From contig OX031065.1 of the NCBI GenBank assembly GCA_943736015.1, positions 53,360,992 to 53,424,991 of the forward strand: a stretch of DNA of 64,000 nucleotides, written 5' to 3'. Made by a program: the position numbers and the translations under genes. Shown here piece after piece: positions 22,647-33,151 of the stretch (its first letter is position 1; each line of letters opens with the position of its first letter). This DNA is from Tridacna crocea (taxonomy: Eukaryota > Mollusca > Bivalvia > Cardiida > Cardiidae). The notes under the pieces were generated by a model. That model did not search any database. It was not told the origin of the DNA and worked only from the letters and a program-made list of their open reading frames with translations.

Positions 22647-22875
22647 TTAACCCATTACCACACAATGACGACTTTCGACACCCCTGAGGAAAGAGCCTTT
22701 TGAAAACATTGTGGGAAAAGGAGAAAATGCTGGTAACCAGCATTTTCTCCTTTACCCACAATGTTTTCTACCCTATGAAAGCAAAATTGCATCATTTGAG
22801 CCACTTTGAAATTGTCGTCTGCAGATGCTCTCAATTTGGTTAGGCCTAAAATTTTGCCGTGTGGCAAAGGGTTAA
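22647..22875 (+). mobile_element. Family A MITE
   Basis: TTAACCCATTACCACA to GGCAAAGGGTTAA. Same spacer variant as 7820 (TTTGAAATTGTCGTCTGC). Confidence 0.9.
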
Positions 22876-22879
22876 TTTG

Positions 22880-22960
22880 CTTCTTCTATGTAGAACAGAT
22901 TAAGATCAAAATAGCCTGTAATGTTTACTCTGATCTTGAATATATATCTGTACTATTCTC
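22880..22960. repeat. Family C hairpin, decayed
   Basis: ACAGATTAAGATCAAAATAG paired with CTGATCTTGAATATATATCTGT. Confidence 0.5.
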
Positions 22961-22962
22961 AG

Positions 22963-23180
22963 TTAACTGTTTGCCAAATGACAAAACTTATACTGGCCCA
23001 GAACTGAAAGCACATGCACACGACAAAATAAACATAACTCAAAAATTACAATATGTTTCCAGCAGAGTAGAAAACGTTGTGGGAAAAGGAGTAAATGCTG
23101 CTCACAAGCGTCTTCTCTTTTTCCCTCAATGCTTTCAAAAGGCTTGTATCTCAGACTCGTAAAAATCTAAAGTACATTTT
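22963..23180 (-). mobile_element. Family A MITE, 3' end lost
   Basis: TTAACTGTTTGCCAAATG start. The hairpin apex (CTGCTCACAAGCG) is diverged; it fades into a T-run near 23175. Confidence 0.75.
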
Positions 23181-23334
23181 TTTTTTTAGCAAAATAGCAC
23201 AGTATGAAAATGAAATATATTGGCTATTTCTCATAGACAATATGTCTATTGTCTGTCTATTTTGCACTGAAAGACATTCTTTGGACTATTTTACCCTTGT
23301 AGCCCTAAACCAACATTTGATAAATTACAAAAGG

Positions 23335-23400
23335 GTTAGCACAGATCAAGATTACAATGTGTAGAAGATGCAGTCTGATCTTGGATCTAAACTACCTGGT
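23335..23400. repeat. Family C hairpin, diverged
   Basis: CACAGATCAAGATTACAATG opposite GCAGTCTGATCTTGGATC. Confidence 0.55.
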
Positions 23401-23550
23401 TCTTTACTAGATACTCTGACAAAAACATCCCTCAGATTGTAATATCCACAACTGTTATATTGAGTACCGTCACAGAACGTCCATTTCAATTATTTAGCAT
23501 AACAATGGGTAACAAATGAATTCTGCTTGTTTGTACTTATCCTGCTAAAT

Positions 23551-23760
23551 AATGGTCGCGAGGTAGAGCGTCGGCCTCACAACCTAAAGGTCCTGAGTTC
23601 GATACCGGGGATTTTTGGGATTTTTCATTGGCCCACACATTCGGCGCGAGTACTGGTGTTACTGTAATATAAATAAGTTCCCATGAAGTACAATTGAGAG
23701 AGATTAGTACAAGTTGTAAGAACTTTTTTCTCAATCGATGTAAAATAACTATGTTTAAAC
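23551..23760 (+). mobile_element. tRNA-derived SINE
   Basis: A-box-like GTCGCGAGGTAGAGCG, B-box-like GAGTTCGATACCG, body GCCCACACATTCGG, tail CTCAATCGATGTAAAATAAC. About 210 bp; lacks the GGGAGCGGGTGTCAA segment found in 30551. Confidence 0.82.
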
Positions 23761-23791
23761 TAAAACAACATTTTCACTTTCATATGTTCTG

Positions 23792-23983
23792 CAGAGCTCC
23801 AGATAAGAGGGAGTGATTGTATTCTAAAGTCACTGTTTCTCATCGAAATCCTATGTTGTGGGTACTCATTAGAATCGTCTCGATGAGACGATTCTAATGA
23901 GTACCCGCAACATAGGGTTAAGTGGAAAATATGTAATATTTTCGATTTTGAAATCAAAATCACTCCCGCTATCTGGAGCTCTG
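23792..23983. mobile_element. hAT-like hairpin element
   Basis: CAGAGCTCCAGATAAG to ATCTGGAGCTCTG with the dyad CGTCTCGATGAGACG. Flanks share GTTCTG, probably an eroded target duplication. Confidence 0.85.
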
Positions 23984-24269
23984 GTTCTGTGCTGTCTGAT
24001 CTTTACCTACAGTCAGCAAATGGTCAGTGAGTTGTGCTTAGCAGCCAAAGGGTGAACCTCGTCGATCAAGTATTCTTACCATTGCAATTTGAAATATTTC
24101 AAGGTTGTTTTGTCCCAAACAAATCCACCAGTTTCAACTGACTGCTGGATAGTGATCAGAATGGAATGTTATTTGACCCTTTATACAGTGCTGAAGTAAA
24201 GAAATGAATCAGAAAAATATATCCAAAACATTGTTATTTCAAGGTAGTTTTGGCCAGAATATGTAATCA

Positions 24270-24380
24270 AGTAGGGGACAGTGCAGATTCAAGATCAGAC
24301 CGCATGTTTTGTGCCATCTGATTTTGATCAATACTGTCAGCAATAGCAGCTTATGTCGGTTCCAGCATTTTTAGGGTTAA
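24270..24380. mobile_element. Family C element
   Basis: GGGACAGTGCAGATTCAAGATC core with TTTTGATCAATACTGTC, ending in TTAGGGTTAA shared with the next B copy. Confidence 0.7.
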
Positions 24381-24605
24381 CCCTTTACCCTATAAGGCAT
24401 TTTTATGGTATCTCTAATTGACGGTAAACAACAGCAAGGATGAAGCTGTTTCTTATGTGTATATGACACGTTTTGATAGCATAGAAAACATCGTGGCAAA
24501 AGGTGAAATTGCTCGTCACGAGCAATTTCACCTTTTGCCACAATGTTTTCCAAAGGCTTCTACAAGCACTGCGTAGAAATGAGTATCTATGGAGTAAAGG
24601 GTTAA
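24377..24605 (+). mobile_element. Family B MITE
   Basis: TTAACCCTTTACCCTATAAG to GAGTAAAGGGTTAA. Stems pair almost perfectly, with a CGTCACGAGC apex. Confidence 0.92.
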
Positions 24606-24864
24606 GGGCTTGTATGATAGATGGAAGAGCCTTGAACTTTCAGTTCTTGTTATCTGACTGAAGTTACATTTTCAATGGGGCTGAATATGCTTAGTTTTGC
24701 CCTACCTTTTGGCTGATTGATAGCAAATGAATGTATAAAGATGTGTGATTGGTCCAAAATGTAGACATGTTTATTTTACAAGTCCCTGTGTATAATTTCC
24801 AGGCAAGTTTATGCCATCTGTCTTATTTAAAGATATTTCTTTTTAAACATTATTTTGTTCTATG

Positions 24865-25057
24865 CAGAGCTCCAGATAGAGAGAGTGATTTTGAATTTCA
24901 AAATCGAAAATACTAATAATTCTCCACTAAACCCTATGTTATGGGTACTCATTAGAATCGTCTCATTGAGACGATTCTAATGAGTACCCACAACATAGGG
25001 TTTGAACGAGAAAAACGGGATTTAGAAATCCATCACACCGTCATATCTGTAGCTCTG
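24865..25057. mobile_element. hAT-like hairpin element with 8-bp TSD
   Basis: CAGAGCTCCAGATAGAG to ATCTGTAGCTCTG, flanked on both sides by GTTCTATG (24857-24864 and 25058-25065). The 8-bp duplication plus CAGAG terminus is the signature of hAT transposition. Confidence 0.9.
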
Positions 25058-25065
25058 GTTCTATG

Positions 25066-25609
25066 CATTCTACATTTTAGGAATAAGCTGATAATTTATG
25101 TTCTTGAATTAGACTTCTGAATGTATTTGCTACCTGAATGTTTTTGCAAGACTGTCAGAGCCAATACTGATGAACCCAGGTTCCTCATGCAGACTTTTAA
25201 GGTCAAGGTCTGACACAGCATAGAACATGGCTGGCTTTATAGTCTGAATAGACAGCGTAGAATGTGATGTCTGTCCTTGTATCTTCCCTGTCTGGTTCGT
25301 CTTCAGATTTTCTCACAAATCAGTTTTGAAATCGTAATAGCTGAATAAGTCGCATGGACAGACACATCTGCTTTAGCACTTGAACGCAGGTTCATAGCTA
25401 AAAGGGTTATGTAGCTTTTTTTGACAGGTCAGATTTATTGACTGAAAACTTTCATTTTATTTATTTGACACTCCAAGGATCAAGACAATATGATATTAAT
25501 ATTTTCTAGATTTTGACCCTTGAAGCGTCAAAAAACCTAAGATATACTTTTAATCTAGAAATAGATCCAAAATGATCACAATTTCAAAGTCCCCCTTGTC
25601 TACAGTTTT
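25066..25609. other. No recognised feature
   Basis: Intronic, no assigned repeat. Confidence 0.45.
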
Positions 25610-25724
25610 TCAGTGAATTGGATAGTGTCATTCAAAGATCATGCTGCACATTTTGTGCAGCCTGATCTTGATCTACACTGGACACAAAGGCAAATATAGT
25701 TGTGAAAGATGTGTAAAGGGTTAA
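25610..25724. mobile_element. Family C element
   Basis: GGATAGTGTCATTCAAAGATC with GCAGCCTGATCTTGATCTACACTGG, right flank running to GTAAAGGGTTAA. Confidence 0.7.
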
Positions 25725-25837
25725 TCTTTAGAATGTGGAAGAAACTCAACCGACACTTTGAGCCAAGAAATAAGACGCAAACAGAGACAAGACACCATGG
25801 TTGCTGTAGTCCAGAGTGTCTCAGTGAAGCAGCAAGA

Positions 25838-25935
25838 GTATATCAAAGATCTTTTTGACATTTTGTGCAGTCTGATTTTGATCTACACTGGCTCCAAAGG
25901 CAACTGTTATTGTGAAAAGTGGTTTCAGGATTGAA
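25838..25935. repeat. Family C half-element
   Basis: Right arm (GTGCAGTCTGATTTTGATCTACACTGG) plus the same right flank as 25610; the left arm is nearly absent. Confidence 0.55.
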
Positions 25936-26144
25936 TTTTCTCTCTATGCACATTATGAGGCTTCTAGCGGCCCCAAGCTGAGATTGGTAGAAGTCTTAGA
26001 AATACTTTGTAAGAGGATGAGTCGGTGGTTTTGTTGTACTGGAAGATCAAAAGGTCACAAAAGCTGACCTAATTTGAAAGACTTGACAATGCAGGAGGCA
26101 TTTGTTACATTTCTTCAATGTTTCTTCCCCTCTGTCTGTCAAGG

Positions 26145-26375
26145 TTAACCCTTTACTATATAATCCTGACTTTTAATGACCCTGAGAAAGAAGCCTTCTG
26201 AAAGCATTGTTGAAAAAGGAGAAAATGTTGGCAACCAGCATTTTCTCCTTTTCCCACGATGTTTTCTTCTCTTCCTGAAAGAAATTTTTTAACTTTCAGT
26301 CACATTTATTTTGTCGTCTGCAAATGCTTTTAATTTGGAGTCTAAAATTAATTTTGTCGTTTGGTAAAGAGTTAA
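26145..26375 (+). mobile_element. Family A MITE
   Basis: TTAACCCTTTACTATA to GGTAAAGAGTTAA; hairpin with a few unpaired changes. Confidence 0.88.
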
Positions 26376-26428
26376 AGTTAACCCTTCCCTAAACAATAGT
26401 TTGTTTACTCTTAGAAACTGGAAGTAGC

Positions 26429-26858
26429 TTAACCAATGACAAATTTAAGATTAGTACAAGCCTTAGTTTTCTAATAGGGAAAAATATACTATTCAGTATT
26501 TGCTAGGGATCACAATGTTTATACCAATCTTTCTAGAAAAAAATATTTTGACACAAGAATCATTCAATACAATGTGCAGTATGCTTCAGATATTTCAATT
26601 TGCTACATGGACAAACTCAGAAAATCAGCCACCTGTTACACAGAAAGTTCTTCATGCAAAACTGTCATCAGAGTTGGTGTAAAATTCATTGAAATATCGA
26701 AATGATCCCTAGCAAATGTTGAGTAGTATACATCGTTTGAAACTGGAATAAAAGCTGGTTATTGGCATTTTATCCTTAATAAGCCCTGGGCATGTTATCA
26801 AAAGCTATCTTGCTCTTGTTCAGTCATAAAAACTTGCAATTGCATAGTAAAGGGTTTA
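26429..26858 (-). mobile_element. Family A MITE, decayed and split
   Basis: Left part 26429-26484 and right part 26731-26858 (GGAATAAAAGCTGGTTATTGGC..., ending GTAAAGGGTTT) are separated by a TIR element. Confidence 0.6.
26485..26730. mobile_element. TIR element, 246 bp, nested in a family A MITE
   Basis: Inverted termini TATACTATTCAGTATTTGC.. and ..GCAAATGTTGAGTAGTATA, including GCTAGGGATCA / TGATCCCTAGC. TATA/TA at both ends suggests a TA target duplication (Tc1/mariner-like, inference). No transposase. Confidence 0.75.
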
Positions 26859-26970
26859 CAAGTACCCAGGACTGCTTTATTTTATGACAAAGAATGTTTT
26901 ATTTATTATAGTCAGCAAAGGTCAGTGTTTTTGTACAATCATGGAGCGTAGATTAAGAGCAGTCCGTATA

Positions 26971-27198
26971 TTAATCCATTACCACACGAGAAAATTTTGG
27001 GCTGGTCCAAATTGAAAGCATTTGCAGACGACAAATAAAGGTGACTGAAAAATAGAAATTTGTTCTGGGAAGGGTAGAAAACACTGTGGGAAAAGGAGAA
27101 AATGCTGGCTACCAGCATTTTCTCCTTTTCCCATAGTGTTTTCAAAAGGCGTCTTTCTCAGGGGCGTCAAAAGTAGGGATTGTGTGGTAATGGGTTAA
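26971..27198 (-). mobile_element. Family A MITE, subfamily with CACTGTGGG stem
   Basis: TTAATCCATTACCACACGAG to GGTAATGGGTTAA. Nearly identical in layout to the copy at 57072. Flanked by a direct repeat, TTAAGAGCAGTCCGTAT (left) and TTAAGAACAGTCCGAGTAT (right). Confidence 0.9.
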
Positions 27199-27289
27199 GA
27201 ACAGTCCGAGTATTCAATATTTCACTCGGGAAGAACTAATTTTTGGCTAATTTGGTCTGAAGGCATTATCATTCATTAGCCAAGAAGCG

Positions 27290-27500
27290 GTGTCGGTAGT
27301 ATACTTAAAATCAAGGAGTCTCATGCTCAAATTCCCAGTATGGCAAATTTCTTTCAAAGTAGTGATGTTTGTTTGCAAATTTCTTTCATTGATGTAGTGA
27401 TATTTGTTGCAACAGGATTCTTTCTTCTCCCACCACTGATCATTGTTTCAGTAGTAGTTAGATGGGAAAGCCCTTGCAAACATCTGGCAGAGAAAAAAGC
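27290..27500 (+). mobile_element. SINE-like element (tentative)
   Basis: tRNA-like GGTGTCGGTAGTATACTTAA and GCTCAAATTCCCAG, then a body like the one at 9190. Poorly conserved boxes. Confidence 0.35.
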
Positions 27501-28704
27501 TGGTGACCAGTATTTCTCTTTTCTCATTTTTTTAGGTCCATTAGCCATAGATTTTGAAGTTGTTAGCCTATGTCATGGGCTGTTTTCTGTTTTAGTGTCT
27601 GTGTGTTTATTTTTATTTCAAACACCTTCTTTGAAACTACCTGCTTAACTTTGACCAAACATAACATGACTTTCTTTAGAATTTTTTCAAAGAATTTGAT
27701 TTCAATATAAATATGGTTGCCATGGCAACAGTAGACCTACTTAAAAATATTGAGACTAATAAGAAATCTTCTTGTCAGAAATTACAGAGCCTAAAGCTAT
27801 TCTTTCCATGTGCAGGTGTTTCCCACTCTCTTGCACTCCGGATCAATACATTCACCTCTGTAGTGGGCTCAGAAAGTAGTCCGTCATTACGTCATATTTT
27901 TGTCACATGACCATAACTCAAAATGGCTACACAAACGCCGGTAAAAGAAAGACCAATATCGATTGTTTCGTGTGCTGTTCAAACAGCATCGGACCAATCA
28001 GACTTAGTGATAGGAAATGAACAAAAGAGGGATTTTCTGAAAAGCCTAAATATCTTTAAAGGACGATAACTTGATTTTTAATCGTACAAACTTAGATCCA
28101 GCGGTGTGTCAAATCAGTTGTCATCATTCATGGGCGCAGCCATTTTTGTTAAAATCGGCGTAAGATTCTGATAAGTGAAGAGGCTCGAAAAAAATAGTTC
28201 CATTTTATACAGGTAAATTCATCAGTTTGAACGCACCTGTAATGTGTCCAGAATCATATTTCCTTTGCCTAACTTACAATTTTACAAATGAAACAGCTAA
28301 GCAGTAACAAAACATCTTTTCCTCGGTTTGACAAGATTCTTGTCATTTAGCCCATCGCAGAGATGTATGTGAGGTAACGAACGACAACTCTGCTCAGAGA
28401 TTGGGTGTTTCCATCTAGGGGACATCTACCTAACCTTAGAGCCTAGAGCTATTCTTTCCATGTGAGGTGTTTCCATCTAGGGGACATCTACCAAGATTGT
28501 CCTAATTCTAGTCTTGGAGTCGAAATTAGCTTGGACCATGGGTCACAAGTTCTGCAATGGCTTTCAGAGTGTAAACTAAAACAATTCTCTTGTTCCTTGA
28601 ACCATTATATATAGGGCTACTAAAATTTTGCATTTACCTTCATTTAGTAGAGCTACTCTAAGGTTGTTCAATTTATAGAAAGTGTAAAGTAGTCTGAATT
28701 TGAT
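27501..28704. other. Unassigned; contains a duplicated 36-bp segment
   Basis: AGAGCCTAAAGCTATTCTTTCC..GGTGTTTCC at 27786 recurs at 28438, and GTGTTTCCATCTAGGGGACA recurs at 28405 and 28467. The block between may be an insertion, but its ends are not clear. Confidence 0.45.
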
Positions 28705-29196
28705 GGTGATCACCCCTCACAACGTACGTCAGTGTGACGTCACAGGTAGTGATATCGGACCCTTGTTATAATGTCAGTGTACGTGTTTGGTAAGACTGTT
28801 TTTTTTTTTTTATAATCGTTCCTTTAAATGATCTGAAAAAGTCTTTAGACCTCCAAAGCGTACAGTGCCTAGGGACTTTGTTTTCTGCCAAAGCTTTTGT
28901 TAACTACTTATAATAATGGAATAGACTTCAACCAACTATTAAAACCCAATCACTTTTTGATATTTGGTCAAAGTGTTCGTGCATATAGACATCTTCTTCC
29001 TGTCTAAAACGTCAGAATATTAAATGTATTAATCTAATGTCTTTGATAAATACATAAGAGTCTTTGTAGTCCGTTTGTATCCACCCAAGCTAGCCTCATT
29101 CTATCTTCATATCGTATTTACTTTTCAATATAAGTTACGAAAATGCGCAGGTCCGATATCACTTCCTGTGACGTAGGTTGTTACCCTTGGGTGATA
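28705..29196. mobile_element. TIR element, about 490 bp
   Basis: Left end includes TACGTCAGTGTGACGTCACAGG then AGTGATATCGGACC. Right end is GGTCCGATATCACTTCCTG then TGACGTAGG..GGGTGAT, its inverted copy with a gap. AT-rich interior, no open frame. Superfamily not determined. Confidence 0.75.
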
Positions 29197-29459
29197 CTAG
29201 ACATCCAGTTTGGGTTAAAAAATGTTTTGTTACCTATCTGCATGATTAACAGAATGGTCAGTTGGCAGAATTTCACAGTGATATTGTTCTTACAGTTCTA
29301 ATATGTAGTGCTCTACATTGCAGGAGGTTGTTTTCGTTTATCTTAGTTATTGTAACAAGCTGGATCTGTCATCCGTAATAAATAATCGTAAAATGAAAAG
29401 GGAGATAAGGTGATGTCATTGTTGCAACCACTTCAATCTTGTAACAGCTTTTAGGAAGG

Positions 29460-29688
29460 TTAATCCATTACCACACAATCCCTACTTTTGACGCCCCTGA
29501 GGAAGAAGCCTTTTGAAAACACTGTAGGAAAAGGAGAAAATGCTGGTAACCAGCATTTTCTCCTTTTCCCACAGTGTTTTCTACCCATCCCAGAACAAAT
29601 TTCAATTTTTCAGCCACCTTTATTTTGTCGTCTGCAAATGCTTTCAATTTGAACCAGTCTAAAACTTTGTCGTTTGGTAAAGAGTTTA
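29460..29688 (+). mobile_element. Family A MITE
   Basis: TTAATCCATTACCACA to GGTAAAGAGTTTA; the stems carry the paired change CACTGT / ACAGTG. Confidence 0.9.
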
Positions 29689-29711
29689 TCCCTGCATTGT
29701 TATTGTCCTTT

Positions 29712-29878
29712 TGACTACTCGCTGCCTCCTTTTCTCTTTACCAAAGGACAGAATTTTTGGCTTGTCCAAATGGAAAGCATTTGCAGACAACAGAATAAAA
29801 ATGACTGAAAAGTGGAAATTTGTTTTTTGAAGGGTTGAAAACATAGTGGGAAAAGAAGAAAATGCTGGTTACTCCTTC
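29712..29878 (-). mobile_element. Family A half-element, first copy of a 167-bp tandem duplication
   Basis: TGACTACTCGCTGCCTCC, spacer and left arm up to AATGCTGGTTAC. It stops at the hairpin apex, where TGACTACTCGC restarts. Confidence 0.85.
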
Positions 29879-30124
29879 TGACTACTCGCTGCCTCCTTAT
29901 CTCTTTACCAAAGGACAAAATTTTTGGCTTGTCCAAATTGAAAGCATTTGCAGACGACAAAATGGAAATGACTGAAAATTGAAAATTCGTTTTTTGAAGG
30001 GTAGAAAACATAGTGGGAAAAGGAGAAAATGCTGGTTACCAGCATTTTCTTCTTTTCCCACAATGTTTTCTAAAGGCTTCTTTCTCAGGGTCATCAAAAG
30101 AAAGGATTGTGTGGTAATGGGTTA
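29879..30124 (-). mobile_element. Family A MITE, second copy of the duplication
   Basis: Repeats TGACTACTCGCTGCCTCC (29879) and continues through both arms to GGTAATGGGTTA. Confidence 0.88.
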
Positions 30125-30550
30125 TACAAGTTTGTAGCAGGAGAATTTTAAAAAATCCTTGTAAACTTTAAATTACCTTCGTGAAGTACTGTTTAATAGG
30201 TATGTGCACTTGTGAGAAACATATTGTTAATGCAAAAACGGCTATTTACAACTAATGTCTCCCCTGACCCTGAAATTTCAAGATTGTTTTGTAGCAAGAT
30301 TTAAAAAAAAAATCAGCAGGTAGTATTGTATTAAACCTTTCCAAAACAGGGTTGTTTTAACCACCCTCAGCAGTAAAACTTTTTGAATACATACCAAGAA
30401 AATACTTATCGCTATTTTTTTATCATCATAAAATTTCTCCTCATTCCAAGTTTTTTTTACCTTTACAGTACAGTTTCCATACTTTCAGTACTTTGAATGG
30501 TGCTCAATTTGTTGCTTTACAACACTGTCAATATAGAAAAGTCCATAACA
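30125..30550. other. No recognised feature
   Basis: AT-rich intronic sequence. Confidence 0.45.
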
Positions 30551-30770
30551 GTGGTGTCCGTGGTCGTGAGGTAGAGCGTCGGCCTCATAACCAAAAGGTC
30601 CTGAGTTCGATTCCCGGGAGCGGGTGTCAACTTTGGGATTTTTCATTGGCCCACACATTCGGCACGAGTACTGGTGTAGTTCCCAGGAAGCAGAATCGAG
30701 AGAGATTAGTATAAGTTGTCAGAACTTGTTTCTCAATCGATGTAAAATAAATATGTTTAAACTAAAAGTC
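30551..30770 (+). mobile_element. tRNA-derived SINE
   Basis: A-box-like GTCGTGAGGTAGAGCG, B-box GAGTTCGATTCCC, body GCCCACACATTCGG, tail TCTCAATCGATGTAAAATAA. The best preserved of three copies. Confidence 0.87.
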
Positions 30771-30794
30771 CATAACATTTATATGGTAAAGAGT

Positions 30795-31019
30795 TTAACC
30801 CTTTACCACACAATCCCATCATTTGACAACTCTATGAAAGAATCCTGAAAACATTGTGAGGAAAGAAGAAAATGCTGGTAACAGCATTTTCTACTTTTCC
30901 CATGATGTTTTCAATCGTACTCTAAACAAGTTTCAATTTTTGAATAATATTCATTATGTTGTCTGCAAATGCTTTCAATTTGGACCAGTCTAAAGTTTTG
31001 TCATTTGGTAAAGAGTTAA
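30795..31019 (+). mobile_element. Family A MITE
   Basis: TTAACCCTTTACCACA to GGTAAAGAGTTAA. The hairpin has lost a few bases (GTGAGGAAAGAAG; GGTAACAGC). Confidence 0.85.
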
Positions 31020-31266
31020 GGAAATTCTAGACTGCAACATGTTGGCAACATCCATAGAAAGTATTGAGAAAAAATTATATCACAGTTTGGAGAAAACGTG
31101 CCGTCATGAATATTTATTTCATACTTTTCTCTGTGCATAATTGTTTCACTTATGTCAGGGTGACAGGTTGCGCAATTTGTTTTTCCTGGGATCTTCAGTA
31201 CACTCCTGTTCTTCCTCACAGTAGGACACTCCCATGTGACATTGTATTTAGCTGCCAAACCTAAGG

Positions 31267-31726
31267 TTACACCAGGGAATGGACAAAAGCCCACTGGTAC
31301 AAAAGCCCACTTGGACAAAAGCCCACTGGACAAAAGCCCACTGGACGAAAGCCCACTGCTAATTTTGGCAGGGAGGACAAAAGCACATTGCTAATAAAGG
31401 AGTGTTACAAAATCATTTTTTTATCATTTATATTAGAAAGTATTTTCTGCTTTTCACATAATGTTTTCTACTCTTCTAAAGACAAGTCACATCATATTTA
31501 GGAATTTTTTAATTAAATACAATGTCATGATTGTAACTAAAAGTGGGCTTTTGTCCTGGTGCGCTTTTCTCCAGTCGGCTTTTACCCTAGTGGGCTTCTC
31601 TCCAGTGGGTTTTTGCCCTAGTGGGCATTTGTCCCAACTGGTGTGCTTTTGTCCTGGTGGGCTTTTCTACTGTGGGCTTTTGCCCTAGTGGGCTTTTGTT
31701 CTAGTGGGCTTTTGTCTTACACCAGG
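31267..31726. mobile_element. Inverted-repeat element built of GGACAAAAGCCCACT units
   Basis: Left arm (31277-31378) repeats GGACAAAAGCCCACT; right arm (31543-31716) repeats AGTGGGCTTTTGTCC. Flanked by a 10-bp direct repeat TTACACCAGG (31267-31276, 31717-31726), a likely target duplication. The interior holds a family A fragment (about 31445-31510). Confidence 0.75.
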
Positions 31727-31837
31727 TTAAGCCATCCTAGCCAACCAGGCAGGGAAGATGCTGTAATTCTGTTTCAAATGACAACATAATTATCAGGCTC
31801 CTCCAAACTAATGCTGAAGACTGAAATAAGATTTGGT

Positions 31838-32061
31838 TCAACTCTTTACCATACTAAAAAGTTTTAGACTGGTCCAAATTGAAAGCACTTGCAGACGACA
31901 AAATAAATGTAACTCAAAAATGAATTTTTCCAACAGAGTAGAAAACATTGTGGGAAAAGGAGAAAATGCTGGTTACCAGCATTTTCTCCCTTTTCCCACA
32001 ATGTTTTCAAAAGGCTTCTACTTCGGTTGTAAATACAAGGGATTGTTTGGTAAAGGGTTAA
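31838..32061 (-). mobile_element. Family A MITE
   Basis: TCAACTCTTTACCATAC to GGTAAAGGGTTAA; stems almost perfect. Confidence 0.9.
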
Positions 32062-32113
32062 CTATGGCCTTGAAGGCAGTGAGAAAGTCAAAACAAAGCA
32101 ATGGGCTGATTAG

Positions 32114-32332
32114 TTAACCTTTTACCAGACAATCTGGGTCATTAAAAGGGTGTCAACTTATAATAACAACCCTGTCTAAAAGTACTTTTAAAAACATTGG
32201 AAGAAAAGGAGAAAGTACTGGTCACCTGCACTTACTTCCTTTTCCACAGTGCTTTCTACCTCTTGAACTACTTATTACTTGTTTTGAGATACATAATTGT
32301 CATCTGCGAATGCTTTCAGTTTGGACCAGAAA
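32114..32332 (+). mobile_element. Family A MITE, diverged
   Basis: TTAACCTTTTACCAGAC start, apex ACTGGTCACCTGC, spacer CATCTGCGAATGC; right terminus missing. Confidence 0.7.
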
Positions 32333-32433
32333 GAAAAAAATAGTCAAAATGTAAACAAGTTCTGCTATGTCTGTAAATACATTATTTGTAGCCTCGGTCA
32401 TGTGGGTAACAATGTGTAACCTGGCTTAATAGT

Positions 32434-33000
32434 TTAACCCATTGCCACACAATCCCTACTTTTGACGACCCTGAGAGAGAAGCCTTTTAAAAAAACATAG
32501 TGGGAAAAGGAGAAAATGCTGGTAACCAGCATTTTCTCCTTTACCCACAGTGTTTTCTACCCTTCACAAAACAAATTTCAAATTTTCAGTCCCTTTTTCT
32601 TTGTCGTCTGCAAATGCTTTCAATTTGGACAACCCTAAAATATTGTCGTATGGTAATGATTCAAGTTTTTAGTGTTACAGTTTATCGTTTCATGGGGGAA
32701 ACAGCCTCTTACTTATGTATTAGTCATACACCACATCTGTTTCAATATAAGCCTGTATTTCACACATTCCTGTATAAAAGACCTGTATAGTACAAACGCA
32801 TGTGTGGTATTTGATAGAAAAATAGGTCAGTTATGGCCTTTTTTGGTTCACCTGAGCTTGGAGTGCTCAAGGTGAGCTTTCGGGTGATGCAGTTTTGATC
32901 ATTTACTTACACCCTGTGTGTGCCAGAAGGAAAGGCCATATTTTTTCACTGAAGAGTTTGACAGTAGTTCATGTTTGATTCAAAAGTATGTCACTTGGCC
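32434..33000 (+). repeat. Segmental duplication, copy 1 (family A MITE, unique DNA, pearl-like start)
   Basis: Family A copy at 32434-32661, then unique sequence from GATTCAAGTTTTTAGTG (32658) and a pearl-like 5' end (TTCACCTGAGCTTGGAG, 32846). It recurs 1303 bp downstream. The MITE right half and the unique part match closely; the MITE left half does not. Confidence 0.88.
32846..32960 (+). mobile_element. Pearl-like 5' fragment
   Basis: GGTTCACCTGAGCTTGGAGTGCTCAAGGTGAGC is a hairpin start like those of 21611 and 53420. No internal units or 3' end follow. Confidence 0.6.
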
Positions 33001-33151
33001 CGATATAAGAGAAGTGTCTGTTCTGTGTTTTTACCAGGCCACATGACCATTCATCCTATCATCAACTGCATTCTGGAAATTGCATTTTCTGCAGGACAAG
33101 TGTCATTTCTAGGAATTATTGTACCCTGTACATACAATAATTTTATCTATG

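Noticed and set aside
30551..30620. Functional tRNA gene
   Set aside because: A and B boxes are present but no cloverleaf with a proper acceptor stem forms, and the SINE body follows directly.
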